DNA from: Mauremys mutica
Lineage: Eukaryota > Chordata > Testudines > Geoemydidae
Length of the DNA stretch: 64,000 nt
Assembly (NCBI RefSeq): GCF_020497125.1
Contig: NC_059082.1
Location: 21,069,965 to 21,133,964, forward strand
Direction: 5' to 3'
Shown: piece by piece, positions 34,869 through 45,793 of the stretch
How the letters are laid out: each line of letters opens with the position of its first letter
How positions within the stretch are numbered: position 1 is the stretch's first letter
Program-made: the position numbers and the translations under genes
Notes under the pieces: generated by a model
The model's database searches: none
What the model saw: the letters and a program-made list of their open reading frames with translations, nothing else
What the model was told of the DNA's origin: nothing

Positions 34869-34966
34869 TGGGCCCAGTCCTGCAATGTATAATGCATGGG
34901 TAAAATGCTGTCCCCGCATGAAGTCCCACAGAAGTCAGTGAGGATCTGTGTGGGTGGAGCAATTAT
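34869..34966. repeat. palindromic MITE relic (GGGCCCAGTCCTGC type)
   Basis: GGGCCCAGTCCTGCAATG opens it, with CCACAGAAGTCAGTGAGGATCTG near the end. Same group, decayed. Confidence 0.4.
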
Positions 34967-34994
34967 CTGCTGATTGTACATTGAAGGATCCGGG

Positions 34995-35092
34995 TATTAG
35001 ATTTTGAGCTCCTTGGAACAGACACTGACATTCTGGAACTATTGGAAAGTTCCTGGGACATATTGGGTGCTACCAGTAAATAAATAATTTCA
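34995..35092 (+). mobile_element. LINE/SINE 3' tail relic
   Basis: TTAGATTTTGAGCTCCTTGGAACAGACACTGAC, then TGGGTGCTACCAGTAAATAAATAAT. This is the same tail pattern as at 5160-5275 (TTAGATTGTAAGCTC..GGGACTG..GCTACCGTAAATAAATAAT), but shorter and more decayed. Confidence 0.5.
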
Positions 35093-36244
35093 GGAGTCAC
35101 ACAACCCAGCATACCCGTTCAATATACTGAGACTTTTCATAGTTTTCCATTGTTAATTATCTGTTCAGTCACCAGCCATCCCATTAGTACATTCTTATAG
35201 ATACCTTGACTAGATCCCCAAAAGAGTGCTGTGTCTTTAGGTATAATTTTAACCTTAAAGCTCATGTTTAATCTCTCAATAGCTTCTTCCTGCAAAATGT
35301 GATCCACTTGGAATTCCACAACAAGTGCTGCTGTTGCCCCTATTCCAGAACACAGTTCTAATCCTTGTCAGTTTTTTGAATACCTGCCTATCTTTGCTCA
35401 AAATGTTGTTGTGGGATGCACAGCTGAGGTATTGACTTTTTCAAATCTCTTATCACTCCCTGCCATAGACAATTTACCTTGAATCACCCTTTGCAAATTT
35501 TAGAACATTTTTCTAACAGAAACTGCATATTAAGAGATATGTAAATCACGCTTGATTAAAGTGCATTTATAGGAAAGAAATCTTTCATTATCTAATATTT
35601 TATGACTACCTTCTTAACCAAACTAAAATTACCCCGAAATAAAATGTTCTTGCTGATGACAATGCTCTTGTTAATGTTAGAATTATAAACTTTGGGAAAA
35701 TGTAGGGCTAAAAGGGTCAAGTGCTTTATTATCGAAAGCAGTCTTAACACTCTTGGTACTCTATAGATAGCAATATTATCTCCACGCTGGGCACTATTAT
35801 GATTATAACTGCTCTTTGTAATTCAGCCACTGATATGCTGAAAAATCTAATAAGTTTTAATAACAACAAAGGGTCAAGTGTTTTCATGTAGAGTTTAATG
35901 GAGACTTTTAGACAATCTAACATACTGCAGCGATGCCAATGACAATGGCCCAGTTATACCTCTGTCTTTTAATTAACCGAGACTGCATTCTGCTCCTCTC
36001 TGATTGCTGGCGATTATTAGACTGGTGACTCACCATATGACATCAGCCCATAACAGAACTCCTTGCTCATCTTTAAAGACCTTTATTTTTTGGTGATTAG
36101 GGAACATTTAGTAAATAAGTTTCTTTCTCATTATAACCCCATATTGAGTCTAAACATTCATATGGAGAATAGTGATACAACCCATCTTAAGATGAAATTT
36201 CGGAGTAGGATTAAACTCCAGTTATATTTAAGATAACTTTTAGT
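35093..36244. other. repeat-free sequence with possible conserved element
   Basis: Around 35930-36110 the sequence is complex and repeat-free (ACTGCAGCGATGCCAATGACAATGGCC, TTTTAATTAACCGAGACTGC). It contains the SOX-like ACAATGG and homeodomain-like TTAATTAA. A conserved non-coding element is possible but untested. Confidence 0.25.
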
Positions 36245-36340
36245 GGGCCAAATGTTGCTCTGAATTACATCAGCACAAATCTGCGGCATGCCATTAACTT
36301 CAGTGGAGTTATTCTGATTTACACCACTACAGCTGAGAGA
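36245..36340. repeat. palindromic MITE relic (GGCCAAATG...TTACACC)
   Basis: GGGCCAAATGTTGCTCTGAATTACATCAGC is mirrored by GAGTTATTCTGATTTACACCACTACAGC. The core contains AACTTCAGTGGAG. Family as at 18245 and 58739. Confidence 0.5.
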
Positions 36341-37489
36341 AGAATTGGAACCCCTAGTATTTCCTTATCATGGGATACAGGTGATGCCCATTGAAGTCAA
36401 TAAAAGTTATATTTTTCCCATAGCAGAGGAATGGGGTTGCCTTTTGTGCTTAGAATTTCATTTTGTGGCATCACTATTATTGAAAATGACAAAAGATATT
36501 GAAGCAGATTCTAGTTATTACTGTATATCTTGTAGGATCTGATTTTCTTTAAACTGCTTCTGAAAATTTAGGTGATATTATATTCTTATTGAAACAAACA
36601 GCACAGAGTATTATATAAGATAAGGAGACTAATATTTACTGTAGATACCAGGCATCACGTACAGCATCTAGAAACTTTCTAAGGCCATGACTCCTGCAAA
36701 ACCTGCTCCCCAAAAGGCATATATGTATTAAATAATTTGAAGAGTGACATCATTATCTCCCTGTCGAGCATTATGAATATAGCAGTCGGCAGTTTTCAAT
36801 CAACTGAAGCAGAAGATTTGACCTTTTAAAATGGCTGGCTTTGTCAAGAAATCAGTAAATGAGAGAATTGGTAGCTGTCATTTAACATTTTTCCCCATAG
36901 TATATGAGCACATTCAGAGCTTCCAAAACAAGGATATGCTTCTACCTCCTGTAGTTCCAAGTGGTGTACTCCCTGTCACCACAAATCCTTCCCCACACTG
37001 TCCTCGGTATAGAGACTGGAGTACTTATCCAGACCAGTTCTAGGATATGTAGGACAAGGGAAGCACAGTGCCTTCAGGAGTGCAAAGGAAGGGCAGATGC
37101 TTGTGTGATCCTTACAGCGTCTCAGTGCAAGAGGCTCACTGGTATCTGATAGTGAGTTTCAGCTGGACTGACCACCCCAACTCATGAATGTCATAACCCG
37201 TACCTAAAAGGTGTCATGTAAGAGCTCAATAGAAAGCTAATAACATACTGATTATTATTATTGTGTGGTGCATGTACAGTGGGAAAACTCAAAATTACAA
37301 GCATATTGGACATTATGTTCTTAAAGCATGTCCACCCCACTGTAGAAAAGGGAATGTGGTTCTGCCACCTTCAATGCAATTTACATAAAAAGGTAAATAG
37401 GACCATCCAGCTAACAAAGGAAGAAGATAACCACTCAGCATCACAGCAGGGCTGAAGATTATGGGAAACAGAGCAATTAGCATTTTAGC
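36341..37489. other. no recognised gene or repeat
   Basis: Ordinary mixed sequence with short frames and no recognisable domains. Confidence 0.35.
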
Positions 37490-38215
37490 AAACACCAGCA
37501 TGGAACTTCCTTCATCAGGAGACTACATGTTGCCTTCCTCATAGCTTGAATGAACTTTATTTTGGGGAGTAATCTTCAAAAGAATCCATTTCAAGGGTTT
37601 ACTGGACTATAAAATAGGGGCAAAGAACCCCACATGATCTTTTACCTCAGAAGACAAAGGAACTGAGAACTTTGGACTTTGTGGGAGATCCTCACTATAC
37701 ACGTGCCTAGTCATCACGCTGGAAGGTAGAGTGATAAGAGTCTTACCTTGAAACATGACTGTAGTTTTGTTACATCTTAGTCTCTAGGAAGCATTTTTCA
37801 CTTTTATCTGTTTGTAACCATTTTTGACTCTATCCCTTATACTTGAACTCACTTGAATACCTATATTCTTTTGTTAATAACACTTGTTTTACTTTCAGTC
37901 TAAACCAAGCCCGTGCTGTGCCTGACTTAAAGTGATTGTTAACTCCAGTTAAAGTGATAAGCTGTGCAGTTTATCTTTTTAGAGGACCAAATGAACCTTA
38001 TTATTGCTCTGAATGGTCCAGGAAAGGCCTGGACATTGCAGAGCTCATGGTCTGGGGAAAATTCAGAGCTAGGTTGTGTTGGGGTCACCTTGTCAGACAT
38101 AACCAGAGCTGGTGTGTGCCAGAGTGTGACTGAACTGTAACAAGCAGGCTCAGAGTTTCTGAGTCAGAGCTGCTTAACACAGACACTCAGTGCATGCTTG
38201 TTGGCTAGCCATCGG
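37490..38215 (+). mobile_element. probable LTR of an ERV-type element
   Basis: The order of phrases on the + strand is that of an abundant reptile LTR, as I recall it: CATTTTTGACTCTATCCCTTATACTTGAACTCACTTGAATACC, TTAATAACACTTGTTTTACTTT, CTAAACCAAG, GGTCCAGGAAAGGCCTGGACATTGCAGAG, GTGTTGGGGTCACCTTG, AGAGCTGGTGTGTGCCAGAGTGTGACTG. Boundaries and target duplication could not be fixed, and no adjacent gag or pol was seen, so it is perhaps a solo LTR. The assignment rests on memory. Confidence 0.45.
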
Positions 38216-38409
38216 TGTTCAAGCTGTGAGCCACAGCAGCAGAGCATCGAAGGCATCCAGGATTACAGGGCAGGCAGTGACACAACCCCTGACTGGTCTG
38301 GGATGCATCCCAGAATGTGAAAACTGGTACATCATTAGCAAAGGGTAAGCATGGTCTCACCACAGTATAGGACCAGCTATGGTGGCTGGTGAGGAGGGGA
38401 CAGACTGTG

Positions 38410-38480
38410 AGGTGAAATCCTGGCCCTATTGAAGTCCATGGAATTTTTGCTATTGACTTCAGTGAGGGAAGAATTTTCCT
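38410..38480. repeat. palindromic MITE relic (GTGAAATCCTGGCCC type)
   Basis: AGGTGAAATCCTGGCCCTATTGAAGTCCATGG is followed by TGCTATTGACTTCAGTGAGGGAAGAATTTTC. Same subtype as 134, 47541 and 63059. Confidence 0.55.
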
Positions 38481-38933
38481 CCATGGCCCTGTTTTCACCC
38501 CAATCCCTCTGCAGCTTGTTGCAGATGGCACCAGACTCATGGATTATTTGCATTTCTTGAGTGAAGAGGCTGGGGTGCACTCAACCTGTACACAGGGGGC
38601 AAGTAAGTTAAACTCATTGTATCCCCTTCCCCACCCTTGCTTACTTGCACCGACACAGTCTAACTTACGCCTTTCATCCTTGGAACATTATTTAAAATAT
38701 TTGTTCAGATAATGGACCAGACTCGCTATTTTCAATTTAAGTTCAGTGCAACATAAAATGTTTAAGATCAGAGCTAACTGTGGCCTACTGTATATCAGGG
38801 AGGCCAAGAGTGTTTGTCACACACTCCAATGAACATACTCCCATCAGTGATTCCATTATCCATTTACACAGTGAATATATATCTAAGTGTATATATTTCT
38901 TTTCACCCTGAGTGGCTACTGTCATGGCTAAGG

Positions 38934-39227
38934 ATATGTTTTCATCACAGAGGTCACGGATTCTGTGAGACCTCAGTGACTTCTTCAGCTTCAGCCATGT
39001 GCCTCAGGGGAGTGGGGTCTAGAACTGTCAGTCTCTACAGCGGGGGCTGGAACCTCTCTTCCCCGAGCAGCAGGGCTCGGGCTTCAGTCTACCCCACAGT
39101 CAGCCTGCCATCCCCAGTTATTTTTAGTAAATGTCACAGACAGGTCACAGGCTTCCATGAATTTGTTTATTGCCAACAACCTGTCCATGACTTTTACTAA
39201 AAATAACTGTGAAAAAATCTTAACCAT
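38934..39227. mobile_element. fold-back MITE related to 13370-13860
   Basis: Imperfect terminal inverted repeats ATGGCTAAGGATATGTTTTCA and TGAAAAAATCTTAACCAT bound 294 bp. Near the right end, ATTTTTAGTAAATGTCACAGACAGGT pairs with ACCTGTCCATGACTTTTACTAAAAAT, the same arm pair as in the element at 13370. GGTCACGGATTCTGTGAGACC near the left end is also palindromic. No target duplication is clear. Confidence 0.7.
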
Positions 39228-39274
39228 AATCATGGCATTTTAACTCACTGGTAGGCTTGTTCACTTATACAGTG

Positions 39275-39312
39275 AAGTGTGTGTGTGTGTGTATTATATA
39301 TATATATATATC
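39275..39312. repeat. compound (GT)n/(TA)n microsatellite
   Basis: GTGTGTGTGTGTGTGTATTA followed directly by TATATATATATATA. Confidence 0.85.
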
Positions 39313-39604
39313 ACCCTTCACTCTGAATGGCTATTGAAATAGCATCTTACTCCTTGGCAGTGTTGTCAGCATACTTTGAAATCAATAAGATGACCTCAAA
39401 ATGGGATGGGAAGAACAGACGTCTATATACTGTGGTCCCTCAGTTCCCTGTGGCAAAAGTACTTGTTCAATGTTATCACTAGGCATGTCCTGATGGTCCA
39501 TAAGAAAGTGTTATCAAAACATGTTTAAGTTTCAGCAGTAACAAAAGGGTTAAGGATGAAATCATGTCAGCCTACCTGAGTATTCAAAGTTTTACACAAT
39601 ATTA

Positions 39605-39812
39605 TTGTAGCTGTGTTGTTCCCAGGGTGTTAGAGAGACAAGGTGGGTGAGGTAATATCTTTTATTGGACCAACTTCTGTTGGTGACAGAGACAAGCTTT
39701 CAAGCATAAACAGTGATGTGAAGAAGAGATCTGTGTAAACTTGAAAGCTTGTCTCTCTCACCAGCAGAAGTTGGTCCAATAAAAGTTATCCACCTTGTCT
39801 TTCTAATAGTGA
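39605..39812. mobile_element. second Penelope-like terminal fold-back
   Basis: Two long inverted arms, about 39636-39704 and 39740-39800, enclose a 35-nt centre. Arm phrases include TTTTATTGGACCAACTTCTG and its complement CAGAAGTTGGTCCAATAAAA; the right arm lacks about 8 nt. The centre and right arm show a hammerhead-like order on the + strand: GTGAAGA (39718), GAGATCTGTGTAAACTT, then GAAAGC (39743). The layout parallels the fold-back at 8875 although the arm sequence is different. I infer a different Penelope-like family. Confidence 0.5.
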
Positions 39813-40339
39813 AGGTTTTGTCGGTTTGAATCACAACCTTAACTTTATTATTTAAATGAGGCTTTTGTATTTCATTAAATACAATGCAATTATATTTGCA
39901 TTTATGATGCACCATAATTGTAATAGTAGGACATTGTTCTGATGATAATGTTCATTGATCATTCATAATGCATCTGGCTTATACCATGAATCATGAATCT
40001 ATCATCATCCTTCTTATTTTACTTACTACTAGAGGGCTTTATTTGTAGATTGATGCCCTAAATACATATTTTTAATCTCTAGATGGTACAAGAGTCCTCT
40101 TATCATGCCTTAATAACAAGCAGTGTTATATACCTTCCCAAAAGTGAGCTACAGTCTAAATCCTGATTTAAATGCTTAAAGATTCTTGTTTAGTTACATC
40201 AGTAATAGGTGAATCCTGAAAGATATATGCTTTCATTATATGAACTAATATTGAGACTACTAGCATGCTAGCAATGGCCAACTTTTGGTCTTACATCTTG
40301 GCCAACCCTTTGACTTCAGACTTGTTTATACACATATAA
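39813..40339. other. AT-rich sequence, nothing recognised
   Basis: No gene or repeat family seen. Confidence 0.35.
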
Positions 40340-41015
40340 CTAGAGCCAAGAAAAAAATCTGAATTTCTGCCCTGTGGGAAATTCCACCATTTCAACAATT
40401 GTTTGTGTCCTGAATTGAGACAAACCATTCAAATATCTAAACTTTCATCAAAAGAAAAGTTCTAAAAACTGAATCAGAAATGTCAAAACATTTTGTCTCA
40501 GTGTGTTGAATGGAAATTGCATCTGCCTATCATGCTGCAGAGACACATGGTAAGTGTGGTATAGGTGCCTCTTGCCCCTGGTCTCCTCAACGTGCCAGGC
40601 TCTATGGCCACACTATGTCGTCCATGATGCACCTACAGTTACGTGACTCTTAAGAAGCACCACGTGGCTAGTAAGAGTGGAGGACACAGTGCATCATGGG
40701 AAATGCCTGGCAAATGAACATGAGAATGGAGGATGAAGCACCCAAACTACAGCTCCCATGATGCACCATGGCACCATGCACAGATGCAGTTTAATGTTGA
40801 ACAGACTCAAAATATTTTGGTTCTGTTCAACCAACTGAAATGCTTCAATTTGAGTCAAATTGACCCAAAACAAAAGTCTCTGTTACAATTTTCCTGGTGA
40901 AAAATTAAAAATTGTCATCAAAAACAAAAATTTCCTGTGGAAAATTTCAGTTTTGCAAAAAACATATTTTCTATCCAAAAATCACGTTGACAGAACATTT
41001 CCAACCAGCTCTCTA
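40340..41015. mobile_element. A/T-rich-ended repeat with GC-richer centre and ZNF143-like motif
   Basis: The outer parts are rich in AAATT/AATTT words (GGGAAATTCCACCATTTCAAC at the left, AAATTTCAGTTTTGC and AACATTTCCAACCAGCTC at the right). The centre (40500-40800) is GC-richer and contains GCATCATGGGAAATGC and, in inverse sense, ACTACAGCTCCCATGATGC. Similar outer text recurs at 2166-2470. The ends look like imperfect inverted repeats, so I read it as an old non-autonomous DNA transposon. Superfamily unknown. Confidence 0.55.
40746..40764 (+). promoter_or_regulatory. ZNF143/THAP11-type motif inside a repeat
   Basis: ACTACAGCTCCCATGATGC closely matches the known ACTACAnTTCCCAnnATGC motif bound by ZNF143 with THAP11. 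An inverted partial partner (GCATCATGGGAAATG) lies about 55 bp upstream. Whether it is bound is unknown. Confidence 0.5.
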
Positions 41016-43979
41016 TATAGTTGTTACATACCTATTAGCATATTTTATATATTCATAGGCTCAGACCTTTCAGATATCAGAAGCTGCAATGGGCCTCTGT
41101 GACAAAGAGAAAATCATCATCATGTATATCAGATGCTGACTGGGAAAACAAAAACGAAACCAGCAGACTCATTTAGATTACTTGAAAGAAGGAAATGCTA
41201 CCAACGAAAATAATGCTGCCTGTGGAAGATAGTCCATGCTGTTTTAATGACTAATTATTGATTATGAATGCATCCCTTCACTCTGCAGTAGTACAATAAT
41301 CAGTAAGCACAAAGCCTTCTTCCTGAATGCGCTGAGACTCTGGTTCTAGGCTGGGGTTTCAACTGAGGATACTCTGGACTTGTTCTGCTCACTTGAAAGT
41401 AAATTTCAGTCCCCCCACTAGCTGGGAAGGGTTACATTCCTATTTTGAGTTGCATTTATGAAAGTAAGTCTTTGTGATCTTAACTTGTTACATAATTGCT
41501 CTAATTCTGTGATTAATTTGCAGTGTTTTAAAAAAATCTGAATCCTTACTGTATGCCTGTTGGAATATTCAGAGGGAAGACAGCAGTTCAATTAGTTTAA
41601 CACGTGAAAGCATATTACTGTTGGGCTAACAAATTACACCTAGTCCAGCATTTATCTAGATTTTAAAAAGGCGGCTCAAGAACAGAAATTAAACAGAAGT
41701 TTCAAGTGTATGCAAACAACTCATGGATCTAAACTTTTAAAGATGTATTTCACTCAGAGGAGAGAGCTTTCAGGCCCAAGATTATTGATCTTTGGAATTT
41801 ATATTTGTTTCTTAATAAATATAGGATGTGGGAGGCCAGAGATAAGTGAGTCCTGACAAAACCTGCAAAGGGAAATGTACAAATAAAATTCTCAAACAAT
41901 TTCAGGCTCAGCTGTTGCAAATCTTCCCTAACTCCTCCATTAGTATTCAGCAGCTACAGTAAGTGGTGTGATATCATCTCTGGAATATCCAAAATCCAGG
42001 CTAAGGATCACAAAACTGCTGACTGTAAGCCCAGTAGAGTATAGATAGGCCAGCAGAGCAGCCTGCCTTACAGACTGCAAAATGTGTTACATTTTCCTGA
42101 ACAACTATCAACTAAAGATTTGCAGGTTACCCAGCTAAGGAGACAGATACTTTTGCATATAAAGGGGCCTTCACAATATGGCTAGGCAAGCAGTTTGCCT
42201 CATAGCTTAGCATCAACATGTTTCTACATCATTCTCGGAAGAACCACTTTCAGAAGGAGGGGCTGTTTTGGGGAATAACATTACAATACTTTGGCGTCTG
42301 TGTGACATCAGAGCTAATCGATGAACACTGAAGGTATCTTTGGTAGGCGGTACTGGAGGTATTTTGGTAGCTGAATATCATGAATGTTTCCTTCTGTTTA
42401 TGATGACTGATGGAGAAATAAGACAAACATCTATCAGAATATTTCATGGAAATGTCATATTGTAATTAAAATTAATTTCACTGTTCTGATAACAGTAATC
42501 AACCGAGACAGAAGAGCTGAGTAGGATTTAAAGCTATTTTACAATCATTCTGCAGAGTAACTAAGTATATAAATAATGACATGATGTTTTCTTTTTTGGT
42601 AAGTACTACAGCCTAGGTAGGCTTTTATGCCACTTAAATATATGGATCACACTATTATTATTCATTGCTATTTTCTGCTGGTGTGCATAGTGTTTTACAG
42701 ACAAATATAAGATGACAAGGTTCTTAGTAAATATCGTTAATATTCATACAATATCACTGAACCCCCAAAGTATTCATAAGGTCATGTTTTATCACCAGAC
42801 CATAACTTAAAGATATTTTGTAATATATATAAAGATATTTTGTAATATATTTTGGCTTTGGGTACAATGTACGGTATCTGTTTAGAGGGAAGAAGACATT
42901 TTACACTAGAGAAATTTCATGCCAATAGGACCTTTTGTTGGCTGGAGAGTGCAGAATCTGTTTACATTTATTTTTCAAATAATAGTCGTGGGAAGAGCAT
43001 GGTCGCTGAGGAATTACATTTATATCAGAGTTTCTTTGCTCCAACTATAAGACTCACTGAATTGGACCATGGAAGCTTAATTTTTCACTCTGATTTTCTT
43101 TTTTCACAGTTTGCAAATTGCCTATTTATAATTACTTTCAATTAACTCAGACTTACCCAATCAACAGACCATAAACTGAACTTCAACAGTTATGAGCTGT
43201 ACTTTGTGATGAGAATTTATCCTTACATTAATTTTTACTTCATTATAAAATTTGGGCTCAGGGAATTATAGGAGCTAAATATAAGTTCTACATTCACAGC
43301 AACATAGAGTCATTTCAAATATGCAGATTTCTCCATTTCATCTATTAATTTCAGCGTGGGTCCCTGCATGATAGCTGTTTTCAATGGTTTTCATTAGGAT
43401 TCCTAATAATTTTCACAAACATACAACAGAGAAGCTGAAGATGATGTTTAGAGAACAAGCATTGTTAAGGGATAGTTAAGGTGGCAAGTAGAGATCTGTG
43501 GTTTAGGAGCAATGACTTCAAAGGAAGCAGAGTTAGGCCAATGCTGAATGCTTTAGAAAACCCAACTCTAAGTATATGTCGTAACTGATCAAGAAAGTTT
43601 GAGTTAAAAAAACAACCAAACTACAACACCAAGCAACTAATAGTTAGGGTTGTATTGACTCTCACTGAAATGAATACAGACTTAACTCTTCTGCAGGAGA
43701 TTTACAATAAAGTATTGCTGTCATAATGAAGTGGACGGTGTTGCTTCAGGCATTTTCATTTTAAATTTATCTTATGAGTGTGTGCAATAATGCAAACATA
43801 TCTAGGTGAAAGTTTAAGTGAGATAAGACAATAAATGGAGTTAGGGTGAATTCTGCCATTGATGATATAATTCATAGTTGTATTATAGAAATCTCCTTAA
43901 TGAATGTTTATAAATAAATCACACACTTCACTCACATAAATTAGCATATATAAAGGCTCATTCTTCAGGGTTTCAGCAA
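41016..43979. other. AT-rich sequence, one short tandem duplication
   Basis: AAAGATATTTTGTAATATAT is directly duplicated at about 42810-42850. No gene or recognised element otherwise. Confidence 0.4.
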
Positions 43980-44340
43980 GCCACCTGCAGGGGGCAGGAA
44001 GGGATTTCCTTTCCCCCAGTTTATGCCAGGTATTTTAAAAAATCTCTTTCCTCTGAAGCATCAGGGATGGCCCAGGCTGGAGATGGGACATTGGATGTGG
44101 TGGGCCACGGCTGTGAGGTGGCACCGAGCATTCCTCTCTCTCTAGGTGCTCGCTGTCTGGTTCTTGTTAAAACATACTCAGAATGTAACTGATCACAATA
44201 TATGGGACCAGGAAGATTTTTTTCTCCAGATCTGATTGGCAGTAACCTTGGAGATTTTTCACCTTCCTCTGCAGCATGCTGGTATGGGTCACTTGCCAGT
44301 TATTGGAGAACTGGAAAAGATACCTTTCTACAAATCTGCA
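43980..44340 (+). repeat. unassigned reptile repeat, two partial copies
   Basis: CAGGAAGGGATTTCCTTTCCCCCAG (43997) and GGAAGATTTTTTTCTCCAGATCTGATTGGCAG followed by GGAGATTTTTCACCTTCCTCTGCAGCATGCTGG (44210-44283) read like parts of one dispersed repeat (GGAAGGAATTTTCCCC...GATTGGCAG...TTTTTCGCCTTCCTCTGCAGCATGGG). I recall the phrase but not its family. Confidence 0.4.
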
Positions 44341-44399
44341 GATATCTGATCACTGAGGACATAAAGGGGAATGCTGGCATCCTGAAGAGAAGAGGAATA

Positions 44400-44860
44400 G
44401 ATGTCACCAGAGAAATACCATTACAAGGGAAAACTGTTTTAAAATATTATGTCAATGGTACCTTAATTCAGCAAAGCTTTTAATATGTGTAACCTACCAG
44501 TGACTGATGCTCTAGGGCATGTGGGGATACAGGGACCTTTATGCATACCAGGTGGGATTGTCCAGAGGCACGAGGTTACTGGGGCAGGATAACTGACCAA
44601 ATCAGATCAATGACTAGATATAATCTTCTTAAGGAGCCATTAGGTCCTTTTAGGTTTCCCAATTAACGATGTGGCCTTTGGAGAACCTAAATCATTAATA
44701 ACACATTTACTAGAGGCAGCGAGTTTCTCATTAGCTGGGAAATGGAAAGAGAAAACACTCCTACCTGGTACAATAAAGCTTAAGATATAATGGTAATGGA
44801 GAAATACACATTAACTGAAAACCCAATAAAGGAGACAAAAAATTCCTGGCAAATACCTAG
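44400..44860 (+). pseudogene. L1-like LINE ORF2 C-terminal remnant
   Basis: Reading from 44508, the frame gives a cysteine motif C-x3-C-x7-H-x4-C (CSRACGDTGTFMHTRWDC), the arrangement found near the C terminus of L1 ORF2 proteins. It is followed by PEARGYWGRITDQI. That frame stops at 44664. After a frame change, GEPKSLITHLLEAASFSLAGKWK (44690-44760) and MEKYTLTENPIKETK (44800-44845) continue the typical L1 end (hydrophobic L-L-A-A...W-K, then MEKLTY-like). Sequence upstream to about 44400 (KTVLKYYVNGTLI) fits the segment preceding the cysteines. The catalytic domains are missing. A Tx1-type L1 relative is the alternative. Confidence 0.7.
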
Positions 44861-45094
44861 ATAACGGACTTTCTTTTATCGATAATGTATAATTCAGCTG
44901 CTGTAAAACTGATTAACTTTTTTTTAGTATATAACAATATCTGCTGAACAGCAAGGAAGTGTAAAATAACATACATAATTTAAGTCAATGTATGTTCTTA
45001 AGTTCTTTTGAAAAGTAAAAGGTTATTCGAAAATAAACCTCACTATCTGACCTACTGCAGTGACTGTGGTACACTGGGATCTCTTATTCTAAGT

Positions 45095-45488
45095 TAGGGG
45101 TGGCCAACCTGAGCCTGAGAAGGAGCCAGAATTTACCAATATACATTGCCAAAGAGCCACAGTAATATGTCAGCAGCCCTCAATCAGCCCCCCTCCCCCT
45201 GCTCCCAGCACCTCCCACCCACCAGCAGCCCGGCCAATCAACGCCTCCCATTCCCTCCCCATCAGCTGTTTCGTGGCGTGCAGGAGGCTCTGGGGGTGAG
45301 GGGGCGGGAAGGGTTGGAGTGGGGGCAGGGCCTGTGGCAGAGCCAGAGGTTGAGCAGTGAGCATCCCCTGGCACATTAGAAAGTTGGCACCTGTAGCTCT
45401 AGCCTCAGAGTCGGTGCCTATACAAGGAGCCGCATATTAACTTCTGAAGAGCCGCATGTGGCTCTGGAGCCACACGTTGGCCACCCCG
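45095..45488. mobile_element. chimeric non-autonomous hAT MITE (GGGGTGGCCAAC...GTTGGCCACCCC)
   Basis: Terminal repeats TAGGGGTGGCCAAC and GTTGGCCACCCCG bound 394 bp. Flanks TTCTAAGT (45087-45094) and TTATAAGT (45489-45496) agree at seven of eight positions, as expected for hAT. The interior (about 45185-45415) closely follows the interior and right end of the element at 12832 (GTGCAGGAGGCTC, ATTAGAAAGTTGGCACC). Next to it is an inverted copy of that family's left end (CAGAGTCGGTGCCTATA). Confidence 0.85.
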
Positions 45489-45663
45489 TTATAAGTACAG
45501 GAAGATACCACAGTTAGTGCAGGAACCTGGAGTAGCAAATGCTGAGTTTCTAATAGCACCTATTAAATACAAGGCACTACAATCTTGATTGGAAATAGTG
45601 TTATTGATACAATAGAGCATGACAGATGTGCATTAGCTCCATAAAATAAAGTTGGTACTTTTT

Positions 45664-45793
45664 TAGGCCCCCAGTTCTGCAAACACTTTTGTCTGTGCTT
45701 AATCCCTGTGGTGTCAAATATTTTACTTCAATGGAACTGCTCACATGCATAAAAAGTTAAGCACATTTGTAAGTATTTGCAGGATCCTGGCCT
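45664..45793. repeat. long palindromic MITE relic (AGGCCCCCAGTTCTGCAAA...GCAGGATCCTGGCCT)
   Basis: The left end TAGGCCCCCAGTTCTGCAAACAC pairs with the right end TTTGCAGGATCCTGGCCT. The core TTTACTTCAATGGAACTGC matches the family centre. Related copies lie at 574 and 12743. Confidence 0.6.
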
